A program made the translations under genes and the position numbers. Under the pieces are notes generated by a model. It made no database searches. It worked only from the letters and a program-made list of their open reading frames with translations, and was not told where the DNA came from. 64,000 nucleotides of DNA from Styela clava (lineage: Eukaryota; Chordata; Ascidiacea; Stolidobranchia; Styelidae): NCBI RefSeq assembly GCF_964204865.1, contig NC_135254.1, positions 7,011,001-7,075,000 of the forward strand, in the 5' to 3' direction. Positions 1-11,537 of this stretch are shown here, one piece after another; position 1 is the stretch's first letter, and each line of letters begins with the position of its first letter.

Positions 1-3000
1 CAATGGTCTAGTCCAATACTTTCATGGGCAGTAACGTCCGCAAGCCGCTCCAACAACTCTTGGATAAACGTGGCTGATGATCAGAGGCCAACGGTGAATT
101 CGTGGCGCTCCAGAAGTATGTGTACCAATTTGGAGGTAACTAATTTGGTTCGCTTATTCTACATCAAGTTGTGTAAAGGGACTGAAACCTATGGGCCGGG
201 GAAATATTCACTTGACTAACACAGACTGTCCCGAACTTGTCACAGAACTAAAATAAGGAAAATCGGATACTAACACATACTACGGGAGTACCGAATTCGT
301 ATCTTTACCAAGGCCGCGGAAAATTCACAGCCAACCCCAAATATGTTTCAGGTATAGAGTCGTAACGGAATTATCATATTGCATTTATTGTTTTCAATAG
401 AAATCTGAATATATATGCTTTACAAATGTGTTTACGTTGAAAAGCATAATCTGTCCCATTCTATGAATATTCTGAACAAACTACGAAGGAACGTTCAACC
501 AATTTGAAATACAGTATAGAATAGGTATAGGTCATTCCAATGCGGTCTCCGCAAATACCATATTACAGTAATATCTAACAGTAAGTACAAAATCCCCAAA
601 AGAGGCGAACCACAAAAAACAACGGAGATCTACATTTTGAATTAAAATAAATAAATTTGTAAACTTCAACAGGTTAATTCAAGAAATACTTAAGGAACAA
701 CTTGTCATGAACCACAGCTGGAAACTCCTACTAGAAAATGAAATTCTGTGTGGTAAGAATGAATGAGTAAATAACAAACAAGATTATGAAACCTATATTT
801 GTTTGTCTGGTGCAGAGGTGGAAAACCTCTGGCAACAGGTTCAGATCGTGCCTTCTTCCAATCACGACTTTGGCGCTCTATATGTGTCTCCCAGAATATC
901 AACACAAAAACTACTCAAGATGTTATCCATCAAAATTGAGAGCAAGAACAAAAATAGTTCAATATTAATGTGTAATTTTCAGTATTGTTTACCAATGAAG
1001 TACCAAGTTATGATTAATTTACATTTATAAAGAGGTGAAACAATACTTTAGAAAAAGAATAGGCAAATATATATCTCAACGAATCCAATATTGAGGTCTG
1101 AATCGCTTGACCGATCATTTTATTAAAGGCACCGAGGCACAATCGAAAACTCGGCCGCAGAAATTTCTGTCGTTCCCCTTGGTGTCCTAAGACCTAAATG
1201 GTCAATCCAGCAGTGCCAACTTTGGCACGCAAGCACGGCTATATAGCATACGAAAAGTAATAACTTTTTTGTCAGACTAATATTTTTTGGAAAAGCAATT
1301 CCAATTTTAGTCTAATCTCATTGTTTGAAGGAAATCTTATCTTTTTTTTTCAAAGTTCTTCGCATCACAAATTTCATTTGGCGCATGGAAGAATTTTGTC
1401 ATTGAATTTAATTAATTTTGGCACGCGAAACAAAAAGGTTGTCCACTCTTAGTCTAATGCAGGCAACCTTTTTAATGCCGCGGGCCCTTTTCGAATGAGG
1501 AAAGTCACTGCGGGCCGCAATGTTGAATATATATATATTTATATTATATATATATTTAAATATACCAGTTCTGAATTACGTTAGAATTTGCGCGTCGCGG
1601 AATCAAATGCTTGGATTGCACAGAGCTATTGCGATTATCTGAACACAATATGCAAGTATTTTTATTCGATGACTAAATTTCAGAAATTTTATTTAACGCA
1701 AAAAAATCCAAAAAGCCAGTAGCAAAGGTGCAGTACACTTTTTAATATTGTGCAGGATGATCGAAGCCTAAACGAAAGATAATATATATTCATAAAGAAA
1801 TAAATTTGGGTTGCAAATTTATTCCTATAATTTCCTCGAGCAATGATCACAAGAGCCGAAGTAAAATGCAATCGATGTCTCGAAAATTTTCATTCCGGTC
1901 GTGCCTCTAGCGCGTTTGAACGACGAGGTATAATTTGTGTGGGCCACTATGAAATCTTCGGCGGACAAGGGTTGGACGACCCTGGTCTAATGACTTTTTT
2001 TACGATAATTAACAGCGACATCGTAGAAAATTGCGGTAAAGCTTTGCCGTTGATCAATATACCGCGATACTCTAAGATGGTGATTTTCAATCTTTTTGAT
2101 GGAGCGAAGACCCAACAAAATATTGAAAATTCTGAATGTCTTGTACAAAATAGACCATGAATATATATATATAGTAAGCAAACCTTATACTGGCAAAAAA
2201 TGATATTTGAAGTACATTATGTTTGATATTAGTGGCAAACAAAAACCCTATTTGATTATATTTAAATAATATACATATAATACAGACTTTTGGATTTCAA
2301 TAGACAACTGGGGGAATCCTTCGACTGTACGCTACTGGCGGAAACCCGATTGAAAACACTGATATACAGCGATCTCCATATTTGAATTAATAATTTTGTT
2401 TCAGATTATTCGGGGTCTTGTTCTGAATGATGACTTGTTATTGTAGCATTTCTAAAAAAATACATCGGCTACAAGGGAGAAAAGTGCTAAACCATGAATT
2501 TTGAAAAAGATAATCCCAAAAATCGTGAGGTTAATATTTATTTTAAGATATATATACAAATGATTGATGAGACGCCATCGTCTAAATCCGGCGAATGCCG
2601 CGTCAGGTAGAAATGTCTTTTGACCTGTACTGTAGTACCCGACCAGTATCGGTGGTACACTAGGTCCGAATCTTCCATGGCTTGATAATAAAATTTTATT
2701 TTGATATTTCATATACCGATACTGTGAAAATCTAATTTTTTTTAATTTTATATTTGTCCGTTATCAAAAAAGTTCGAGTTTGAAGTTGTTACTGTCGCGG
2801 TCGATTAGTTGTTATTGCATCATTTCAGCATTTTTACACGTTCAACTGGACAATTATCGAGCGTTGGAGTCAAATTATACTGTTACGAACAGCACGAAAA
2901 CAGTTTGTTTACATTAAATATTCCCCAAAGGCTTTACCGCTCTGTGGCGCTGGTAATGGTAATCAAAATGTTGTGTGTAACTGTAGAAAATATGTCTCAA

Positions 3001-3061
3001 TCGCCATGCATGTATATATACGTTTATAGTCAAGTAGGCTGAGATTAAGATAGAATTACAC
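1..3061. other. Gene-free repeat-rich stretch
   Basis: I see no supportable gene. The only longer reading frame (1843-2160, 105 codons) has no recognisable motif and runs through a sequence resembling a hAT-type repeat end near 1940-1990 (a GGGCCAC stretch, then GGTTGGACGACCCTGGTCT). The stretch also holds one M2 MITE (104-292), a low-complexity AT tract near 1530-1565, and degenerate hAT-like ends with TTTGGCACGC motifs near 1215-1240 and 1420-1445. The rest is unique AT-rich sequence. Confidence 0.6.
104..292. mobile_element. M2-family MITE
   Basis: One member of a short non-coding family whose left end reads CGCTCCAGAAGTATGTGTAC and whose right end reads roughly ACTACGGGAGTACC, an imperfect inverted repeat. 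The interior has a conserved block (ATTCACTTG.CTAACACAGAC, then CCCGAACT). Other copies lie at 18268-18472, 24495-24683, 36561-36765, 42076-42230, 51766-51970 and 56861-57015. It encodes nothing and must be moved by a transposase in trans. The family is defined here only by comparison within this window. Confidence 0.7.
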
Positions 3062-3533
3062 ACCGTATTTCCCGGCGAATAAGTCGGCAGTCGCTTTTCT
3101 GTACCCAAATTTTTTGCCTGATTTTGGCGCCGGGGTCGTCTTATTAGGCGAGTATGATGATTTTTATCATTTCGGGATCGGCTTATTATTTAATTCAAAA
3201 TCTGGATTTTCAACGCTGTGATTATCATATTTGAAGTTGCCCTATTATGTATATTTATTGTCGTTAATTAAACTGTAGGCCTACTTTCCGGGATTTTATA
3301 GCAGATCTCGGGATTTTTACAACGGCGATAACGAATTAGCAAGAGCGCGAAAATATGTATCAAAACTAAATACAAACAAACAGTTTATCCCGCATTATTA
3401 TGTCCGCAGATTGCCCTGTTATTTGGGATCAGTAATGTTCTTATTTGGTGGATGCAATCGCGAGTTGCGAGGCAGTTTGAATTCCCGTAGTTGTCATGGA
3501 TTGAATATTACGCTACAACAAAAGTCGTTATTA

Positions 3534-6478
3534 GGCCGCGAGCCGAGGCCCTGAAAAACGCCTAGAAAGTGAGTTTCGTAGCGCACATCAGGTAATTACC
3601 TGAAAATGATTTTAAAATGTTCCTTAAAAATTTAGTAACAAATATTGCCTTGTTCCCACTTCCAAAAGTTGCACGTTTTACGGAAAAGACGCTTTTACTA
3701 CAAGAAATATGTGCTACGATCTGTCCTATATTCTCTACATTTTCGGCACTGAACAATGACTTCTGCATGACGTAACAATTGAATTAAACCAGCTGTTAGC
3801 GAGCGGATGAATATTAGTTATTTCTGTTCGACCTTGCGCTGAGTTGGGCAGGCTTTCCATAGCCCTGTTTAGTTATTATTAGTTAAGTTATGCTAAGACG
3901 TTGTTGAAAAATGTATAAGTAAATTATTAAACACTTGTAGATCCTTACCACGGATATGGGCCGTGAGACGAAACCATGAAAACGCCCAGAAAATGAGTTT
4001 CGTAGCGCACATCTGGTAACTAAATAAATTCTTCAGTTTTGTGTGAAAACGAACATAATGAACGCATTACAGCTTGTTCCACAATCCTGGTGCGAAATTG
4101 AATATAAGAGGTTCCCGGAAATTCAATAACCATAAGTTTACAACACATACATAAGAACTATGCAATTCGAGAGCCCTACAGCACACTAACACAAATGTAT
4201 TCCTGTAATGTTTTGCCTGACCAAAATCGGACTTCCTCGGTCAATCATAATTTATTAGGTAGATTACGAAAAATATGGCATACATGTAACCAACAACAAA
4301 AAATACTTTAATTGTGTGACAGGAGTCGGGAGTGACCTCGAAAGCAGCGACACCAACAACGCTGATTCACATTTGAGAATAAATTTTATGTAATAACCAC
4401 AAGCAGTTTACAACAAGAACAGCATAAAAAGCTACATCCATTTTATAGAAGCTATCAAGTATCAAACGTATTTATTTTTAAGCAATGAAGTCACAAATTA
4501 ACATCGTGAGAACGAAAACACAAATAAATCAGTTATTTCTCACTTAGAAATTTACCGCAAAAGTCAAGAAAATTAAATGAATGTACAATATGTACATAAC
4601 ATAGTGAACAGAAATATTACAATTTACAATTAATCTTTTTTTAGTTTATGTGGTTATGTATTTGAACAAAGGCAATAATATTTCTAGAAACAGGACTACG
4701 ACACTAACAAATGTCCGAAAAAAAAAACAAATGTATGATACTTATTAAATCAACTGTAATATCTAATTCACTTTCTTCTGAATTGTTTTCGAAATCCACT
4801 ATCTCAAAAATCGACTTTTCCTCTATAGGTGTACTGTGATTTCTGCAGTCAATACAAAAACAAAAATCTGTGCATTTTAAGTTGATTTTGGCACACTTTC
4901 ATAAATTATTTTGACTATTTTTCTTTGCAGTTTGCCAACTCAAGAACTGATTTGAGGGCCACATGCTTCTTCAGTGAATCATTGTTGGGTGGAGAGTATA
5001 ATCCTTATGTTTGACAGTGTTAAATAGACGTGCCCTGGTATCATTTACATTCTTCATATCCTCTTCAAATTCCTCAGCTTTATTTATTAATACCTCGTTA
5101 ACCTCAAAAGATCTTCATAGTCGAGGGAAAAAAATGAATTGAAAATCTCAATGAAGTCTCCAACATGAATTTGATGGGCAGTTCCAATTGCAGAAAAGTG
5201 CTAAAGTATTTCAATATGAATAGCCCATCTAAGCTGTTTGCAACTATTATGATTCTCATATACCTTTAAGCTTCAAGACTTCTTGTTTAATCCATTTTAT
5301 AGCACTGATAGCAGCAGGGATCAGAGCCTGCGTTAGGTCGGATTGGTGGAACATTGCCGTTTTCTTTTGTAGTACAGTATCTAAAATAAGGAAGAAAATA
5401 ATATTTGGAGCAGCATGATTTTAAAAATACCCCAAAATACTAACTAATACCTTGAATACATAATGCATTTTATCTGATGTACTAAATGAGCGATTATATG
5501 CTCATTGCATGTTCTACAGTCCAGCAGTGTTTGCATACCATTACTAGACTATATCTACACTAAATTTTGATATATCACAGTCTGAAATGTCCTATGACAG
5601 TATGAGTATGGACTATAGACTATATTTTGAAACATCAACTGTTTGTCTACAACTTCATTTCTCACCTCTCAATCATTTCCAATGCTACCTTTCTTTCCAC
5701 TCCGGCATAACTTATCATTGCTTCCCAGGTTCTTGTCGACTCTATGAATTTAGATTTAGAACAACCGACATTAGTAAAATTGATTAATTTCTTCTCTTTC
5801 ACTGCACAACCGTGCATTACAGAAACAGCCATTCATTTCTATTTCCAAATATGCTGTGGCCTATATAGTAGTATAAGTCTGCTGAATAGTCAAGAAGAGT
5901 CATTAAATTAATCATAAACATTTCATGCAAGCCAGAAAATATCGTTGTTTGTGACATATTATTCTAGGTCTAGCCTTCCTTGGAGTTACCGCACCGTACC
6001 TATTTAACAACGTCTTATGAGCTAGTGCTCAACTAAAATTGCTATTTATGGCAAGGATATACAAGTGTTTAATATCTTACCTATACTTTTCAACACCTCC
6101 TTAGAATAACTGGACTAATATTACCGGTAACTGAAAAAAACTATGGAAAGGCTACTCAACGCAAAAGCGAGCAGTTGAGTACATCTGATATTCATCCGAC
6201 CACTGGGGATCCACCTACAGCTGACTAACTTGACTGTTACGTCGTGCAGAAGTCTGCGTTCATTGGCCCATGATACCGGAAAAGCAGAGAAAATAGGACA
6301 GATGGTAACACATATTTATTGTAGTAAAAGCGTCTTTTCTGTAAAACGTGCAACTTTTGGAAGTGGGAACAAGGCAATATTTGTTACTAAATTTCTAAGG
6401 AACATTTTAAAATCATTTTCAGGTAGTTACCTGATGTGCGCTACGAAACTGAAAGATAAATGGCCTCGGCTCGCGGCC
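3534..6478. mobile_element. DNA transposon T1, copy A, with ~240-bp terminal inverted repeats
   Basis: The left end (GGCCGCGAGCCGAGGCC at 3534) and right end (GGCCTCGGCTCGCGGCC ending at 6478) begin inverted repeats of ~242 bp (3534-3776 and 6237-6478), with weaker symmetry extending ~100 bp further inward. A second full copy lies at 31549-34460. Both are bordered by TA. Counting TAGGCC as the terminus, the flanking bases are TAT/TAT here and ATA/ATA in copy B, so the target duplication is TA or 3 bp. Copy A sits inside an M3 MITE. No intact transposase is visible. A short exon-like remnant on the minus strand is listed separately. The superfamily is not settled. Confidence 0.85.
5102..5380 (-). 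pseudogene. Exon-like coding remnants inside T1, copy A
   Basis: On the minus strand, 5380-5264 is a 117-nt block between a TTTTAG acceptor and a G|GTATATGAG donor. It has one open frame of 38 codons (TVLQKKTAMFHQ at the start, AISAIKWIKQ later). Further on, about 5215-5100, another open stretch reads HFSAIGTAHQIHVGDFIEIF and then stops. The first block is open in the T1 copy at 31.5 kb as well, with one K-to-E change. The GDFIEIFNSFF segment faintly recalls the C-terminal part of P-element/THAP9-type transposases. That is an impression from memory, not an alignment. The blocks do not join in one frame, so I treat them as decayed transposase. Confidence 0.35.
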
Positions 6479-7066
6479 TATATGGGCCATTTCAACGAAT
6501 GCGCAAACGGCGGCGACCGCTCAGAAGCCCTTGCATGGTAATTTGAGATTCCGATTTTGATGCGAGTTTACTGCCCGTCTTATTGGGAGGTTATATGCAA
6601 AACCCATTTTTTCAGGCTCAAAAACGTGCCTCGTCTTATTTACCGGGTCGACTTATTCGCCGGGAAATACGGTAATGATTCCCGGGGAGAGGAAAGTCGA
6701 TAAGACGGCTTGATCTTATGGCGAACCACAACCACTCGTCAGGTTACCAGTTCACGGGGTCCAGGTGCGGCAGTGTGGCTCTTCGTTCTAAACGTTAGGA
6801 ATACGCTCGCCACCGTACCTCTGATTACTCTGCGTGGGTTCGTAGGTTCGAATCTCGTGCAGGGATAGTTATGTGCGAGAGGATTGCTGGACAGCCTCCC
6901 TCCACCATCGACTCCATGTTTCCGAAAACAACAAACTAACTAACTATTCCCATACCCGACATGGAATGGTAGCCGGACGAGAGGCCGTGGTTCGCCATAT
7001 GGTTAGGCCGTCGTCTTGTTGACTTTCCATTCCCCGGGATAAATACGAGAATGTGAATCATATCCC
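6239..7066. repeat. ~830-bp direct duplication, first copy
   Basis: This segment is repeated almost base for base at 8587-9414, 2348 bp downstream. It starts inside T1 (from the right inverted repeat), crosses the M3 right end and the SINE-bearing palindrome, and stops at GTGAATCATATCC. Because the boundaries cut across three elements, it was copied as genomic DNA and not as one transposon. Confidence 0.9.
6678..7040. mobile_element. Palindromic MITE carrying a tRNA-like SINE
   Basis: The outer arms are inverted repeats: ATTCCCGGGGAGAGGAAAGTC from 6678 against GACTTTCCATTCCCCGGGAT ending at 7040, continuing with GGCGAACCAC/GTGGTTCGCC. Between the arms, about 6755-6955, is a segment with a good RNA polymerase III B-box core (GGTTCGAATC at 6845-6854) and a weak A-box-like stretch (GCGGCAGTGTGGC). 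The same layout recurs at 30425-30625 in a more degenerate form, which fits a tRNA-derived SINE. An almost identical copy is at 9026-9388, carried on the duplicated segment. Confidence 0.55.
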
Positions 7067-7089
7067 TACACAGAACCCAGTCGCAGTGT

Positions 7090-7505
7090 CGATGTTTTCC
7101 GACAAGGGGTTAGAGACTATGTTTTTTTTTTCGACATTGCGACAATTTTAGGGTTACCAGATCCCGAATTTGTCGAAAATTTCGACATTGCGACTTCGGA
7201 ATTATCGACATTGCGACAATTTGGTCGCAATGTCGATTTTTCAAACCAAATAGGTCGCATTGTCGAAAATTCTAACTTTCCTGATTGAAATTTCGACATT
7301 GCGACTTCGGAATTGCAACTTCGGAATTATCGACATTGCGACAATTTGGTCGCAATGTCGATTTTTCAAACCAAATAGGTCGCATTGTCGAAAATTCTAA
7401 CTTTCCTGATTTAAATTTCGACATTGCGACTTCAGAAATGCGACTTCGGAATTATCGACATTGCGACAATTTATTTTTTTCGGTAGCAATGTCGATTTTT
7501 CTTGT
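7090..7505. repeat. Tandem palindromic repeat (TCGACATTGCGA units)
   Basis: Three units of roughly 110-130 bp start near 7177, 7287 and 7412. Each contains TCGACATTGCGAC, its complement GTCGCAATGTCGA, and CTAACTTTCCTGAT. The 13-bp motif recurs in both orientations many times, so each unit can fold on itself. A GTCGCAATGTCGAT seed at 7080-7100 precedes the array. No element ends are visible. Reading frames across it are by-products of the repeat. Confidence 0.8.
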
Positions 7506-8586
7506 CTAAAAATTTCACATTTTTGCGTATAACTTTTGAACAACTTGAGATATCGACATGTGCAATATGCCAATGAATGCAAAATTTTGATGCCAATATA
7601 TGATCCAAATATTGCTGTTTTTGCATTTCCTTAAAAAAAGTTATTAGTAGAAAACCTCAAACCCTAACGCTATCGCAATAAACTCTGTCTTAAAAAGGCT
7701 ATAACTTTTGAAAAATGACTCCATGAGTGATCAAATTGCGGTCTATGGGTTCGTAAAAAGCACCTCCTTTCGTAGATATCAAAATTTTCAAGATTGGGGT
7801 AAAGGAAAAAATATTCCTTTTACGAAATTCAAATATATTCCCTTATGCGAAGTAAATTATGTTACCTCACTTTGGAGAGGATATGCCAAAATGAAACTTC
7901 TGATTCAGGACGTTAAACTTGGCGCAACTCATATCAAAAGAAAGGACTCGTTAATACCACCTCAGATATAGTTGAGTTTTTGAAATTGGTTCAGTAGTTC
8001 GAAAGTTATTACCAAAACAAAATTATTCGTTCAAAAATTCGAACCTTGATAACTTTTCGAATATTCGATGAATTTTTAAATAAAAAGTGTTTTGGATTAG
8101 TTACACTAATACCTTCTCAAAAAACTAAAAACAAATGTTCTATAACATGTAGTTTATTTTTTGCATTTTGGGGTCAAAGTTCAAAGGTTAGGTAAAAGTT
8201 GCTTCAATAGTGGATAAATATCATACTGATGGGTTACCCAATAAATTTTTTTCATTTTACGATGTATAGTAAATGATATATTATTCTTCGAATGTTTGAA
8301 AATTAGTCGCGATTTTTTACGCTCCATCCATATTTCAGCTAGTACTATGCGAATAGTCTTAAAATTATCATGGTTTGAAAAATATTGACTCTTACTTTAA
8401 ATGAAATTAAACTATTTTATTTCAGACTTTTAACTTTGACCAACATTCAATTTTATTTGTTTTTTACTACACTTTTTTGTTGGCAAATTGCTCCAAAATT
8501 ATTGCGATGAAAAATACGAGGTTTAGAGTAGGCAAAACAAAGCTTCCATGGCATTAATAAAAAGCAATTTTTAATGTTGAAAAAGG
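7506..8586. other. Gene-free unique sequence
   Basis: AT-rich sequence between the palindromic array and the second copy of the ~830-bp duplication. One 87-codon frame (7708-7971) has no recognised motif, no good splice context and no partner. I see no gene, element ends or RNA gene. Confidence 0.5.
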
Positions 8587-9414
8587 TACGTCGTGCAGAA
8601 GTCTGCGTTCATTGGCCCATGATACCGGAAAAGCAGAGAAAATAGGACAGATGGTAACACATATTTATTGTAGTAAAAGCGTCTTTTCTGTAAAACGTGC
8701 AACTTTTGGAAGTGGGAACAAGGCAATATTTGTTACTAAATTTCTAAGGAACATTTTAAAATCATTTTCAGGTAGTTACCTGATGTGCGCTACGAAACTG
8801 AAAGATAAATGGCCTCGGCTCGCGGCCTATATGGGCCATTTCAACGAATGCGCAAACGGCGGCGACCGCTCAGAAGCCCTTGCATGGTAATTTGAGATTC
8901 CGATTTTGATGCGAGTTTACTGCCCGTCTTATTGGGAGGTTATATGCAAAACCCATTTTTTCAGGCTCAAAAACGTGCCTCGTCTTATTTACCGGGTCGA
9001 CTTATTCGCCGGGAAATACGGTAATGATTCCCGGGGAGAGGAAAGTCGATAAGACGGCTTGATCTTATGGCGAACCACAACCACTCGTCAGGTTACCAGT
9101 TCACGGGGTCCAGGTGCGGCAGTGTGGCTCTTCGTTCTAAACGTTAGGAATACGCTCGCCACCGTACCTCTGATTACTCTGCGTGGGTTCGTAGGTTCGA
9201 ATCTCGTGCAGGGATAGTTATGTGCGAGAGGATTGCTGGACAGCCTCCCTCCACCATCGACTCCATGTTTCCGAAAACAACAAACTAACTAACTATTCCC
9301 ATACCCGACATGGAATGGTAGCCGGACGAGAGGCCGTGGTTCGCCATATGGTTAGGCCGTCGTCTTGTTGACTTTCCATTCCCCGGGATAAATACGAGAA
9401 TGTGAATCATATCC
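8587..9414. repeat. ~830-bp direct duplication, second copy
   Basis: Near-identical to 6239-7066. It begins at TACGTCGTGCAGAAGTCTGC, inside the T1 right inverted repeat, so only the right end of T1 is present here. It then carries the M3 right arm, the palindromic MITE and the SINE. The left flank (AAAAAGG) is unrelated to the T1 interior, which dates this copy after T1 inserted into M3. Confidence 0.9.
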
Positions 9415-11045
9415 TTCCCTAAAACCAGACACTCACGAATTCGGGCACTTCTTTAGGCACCATTTCATGCACTTGGATTTTTTTTTCTTATTTCATCCAT
9501 AGTTCATTGGGGTTTCAAATTTATTATACCTTGAATAAATTTGTGCTTTTCTATATCATAATAGAACAATACTTTTTTTCTAATTTAAATAGATAAAATG
9601 TGGCAAGCCTGAGCACAAAATCGAAAATCAGGCATTCGTGAAATTTCAGCACTTTGCATAAACATAATTCCCAATGCAGCAATGTTAGAAACAATTTGTA
9701 TGATTGAATTTTGGTGAAAAGGGGCGATTGCGACTTGTGAACGCGTGTCAAGTTTTGCAAGTGCCCGATTTTCCACTTTTCTCCGTGATGATTGCCATAT
9801 TTTTCCTAGATTATTTCCGTCAGAACTTACTACACTTCGCTTTCTGAATATTTTTTTTCCCAAGACAATACAAGCATTTTAACAATACAAGAAGCAATAC
9901 CGGTACTGGTTGACAATCCCACAGTCAATCATCTTATATTATGATATCGTGGATTGGTTTCTACTCTGCCTCTCATCCCAACATTATGTAACCGCAGCAG
10001 TCCTCACCTTATGGAAATATTTAATCAGTTACGGTATTGCATGCTAGGTGAAGCCGCATATGATCAGGCAGTTAACCATGGTTATACGATACCGTATCCT
10101 ACGGCAACGATTGGCCCAGTTTTCATTTCACACATAATTATCTCTCACTGGATTCAATGCGAACCAGAGTACCGTACAGTCAGATAGTAGTACAGTAGTA
10201 GGTACCTCGTCGGACCTTACTGTAGATCCGTACCGGTACCGGTAGGCGACCCAGCGGAAGGCCGTAGAGTCTGACAGTGTAACATTGTTTATTGAAACAT
10301 ATTAACATAATAAGACGTTCAGTTTCAAGATAATGTAGAACATTCTATGTTTAAAAACTAAACCCAAAATAAAGTTTATCGGAGGAAATGATAACTGTGT
10401 TTTATGTAATAAATAAAATCAATCTATCTAATAAAGAACCTGAATTTAATTAACGTTTGTATTGGAAATGTGTACTGGTACCGTGCCGGTATTATTTATT
10501 AAGCACATACGGTATATGAATATTTTCATGATATTATCATTAAATTTTGTAATTGTCATTTTTAAAAACGTGGACCTAGGTGGACAGGCGTATCAAAATG
10601 CCACTTCTTATCAAATAGATGCTTTGATATTGCTCCTGTCTACTGTCAGGTTTAAAGGACTTAAGTACGGATGGAACAAAATGGTGTTATATTTCAAGGA
10701 ATCACACCAGATGTAACAAAAGTGGAAGAAAAAATTAGGAGGGGTTTGAAACACAGACTTAATTTGGCACAAAATACAGAAATAATTGTTAGACCCCTGA
10801 ATATTTACTGTTTATATTCATGTTTATGTTTGTTGCATATTACTTGCATATGGTTCCAGTGACATAAAAGAATAGAAGGAGGATTTCTTAGTCCCGCGGA
10901 AGACTAATCAATAGTGCAATGTCGCAGTTTTATGTTACTGTGTACAAATAGTTTTTACACTTGGACAGTGAAATCGATATTTGTGTCCCAAGTTAGTTTA
11001 GAACTTTTACGAGTAATTGTATTTATTTTCTTTCACTGATTTCAG
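9415..11045. other. Region upstream of IP6K
   Basis: No supportable gene. Short frames at 9954-10187, 10462-10716 and 10671-10862 lack known motifs. Palindromic GGTACC/ACCGGT-rich sequence lies at 10140-10260. The IP6K promoter and 5' untranslated exon(s) should be here or further upstream. The only concrete hint is a good pyrimidine-rich acceptor (TTTCTTTCACTGATTTCAG) ending at 11045, which would start a leader exon at 11046, 119 nt before the IP6K ATG. Confidence 0.45.
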
Positions 11046-11164
11046 TTATGTTCAGTGTAACTTTAATGTAAAGTTGTTGTCTGGTGATATTTTCAATTCT
11101 GGATCTTGTCCCTTGAATTCAAAATGATAAAAAGTAGAATATGCTTCCATCTTAAAACTCAAAT

Positions 11165-11537
11165 ATGCAGAATATGACTGACACAGCACAAATCTCAAAA
11201 CCTGTGGAGTTAAGTTCAATCATTAACGTTGTGCAACATGATGGACCAAAACCTGGAAAATTGGAATTGAAAAGTGTTGTTTGCTTGGGACCAAATGTTT
11301 CAAAAAAGTCTAAAGAACCAGGAGTTAAACGTCATGATCTAAAAAGTTCATCCAAAGTGTCAAAAGTGTATCTAGAGAAACCGGTGTTGTTGTTACCATT
11401 CGGACATCAAGTTAGTGGACGTGCAAGCATCTTATGTTACGATGAAACAACACTTCTGAAACCATACGTTTCGAGAGAATTGTTTTTCTATCAAACACTT
11501 CCACAAGATTTGAAGAAATTCACACCGCAGTTTCGAG
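11165..11537 (+). CDS. IP6K: IP6K coding exon 1
   Basis: Starts at ATG 11165 and ends CGAG|GTAAAA, phase 1. It gives ~124 residues. The first ~75 are polar and poorly conserved. From residue ~76 the sequence matches the IP6K N-lobe (LLPFGHQVSGRAS, then LLKPYVSRELFFYQTLPQDL and KFTPQFRG). Confidence 0.88.

Larger units (their letters stand above)
3062..6673. mobile_element. M3-family MITE interrupted by T1
   Basis: The ends are a clear inverted repeat: ACCGTATTTCCCGGCGAATA at 3062 and its reverse complement ending about 6672. Without the T1 insertion the element would be ~665 bp. Other M3 copies are at 36882-37933 and 52082-52739, with a diverged one at 12051-12585. The copy at 36.9 kb is flanked by TATATA on both sides, which suits a TA target site. 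The left arm contains a single 56-bp block (TGGATTGAATATTACGCTAC) that is a tandem array in the other two copies. No coding capacity. Confidence 0.75.

Noticed and set aside
1843..2160. 105-codon frame as a gene
   Set aside because: No recognised motif, an antisense frame over the same bases, and hAT-like repeat sequence inside it.
6230..6541. Conserved protein-like frame, repeated at 8612-8890, 34245-34463 and antisense at 3562-3768 and 31577-31783
   Set aside because: All copies are the terminal inverted repeat of T1. The conservation is of the element end, not of a protein.
6841..6870. tRNA gene (GGTTCGAATC box)
   Set aside because: I could not fold an acceptor stem, anticodon arm or intact A box around it. 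It fits a SINE better.
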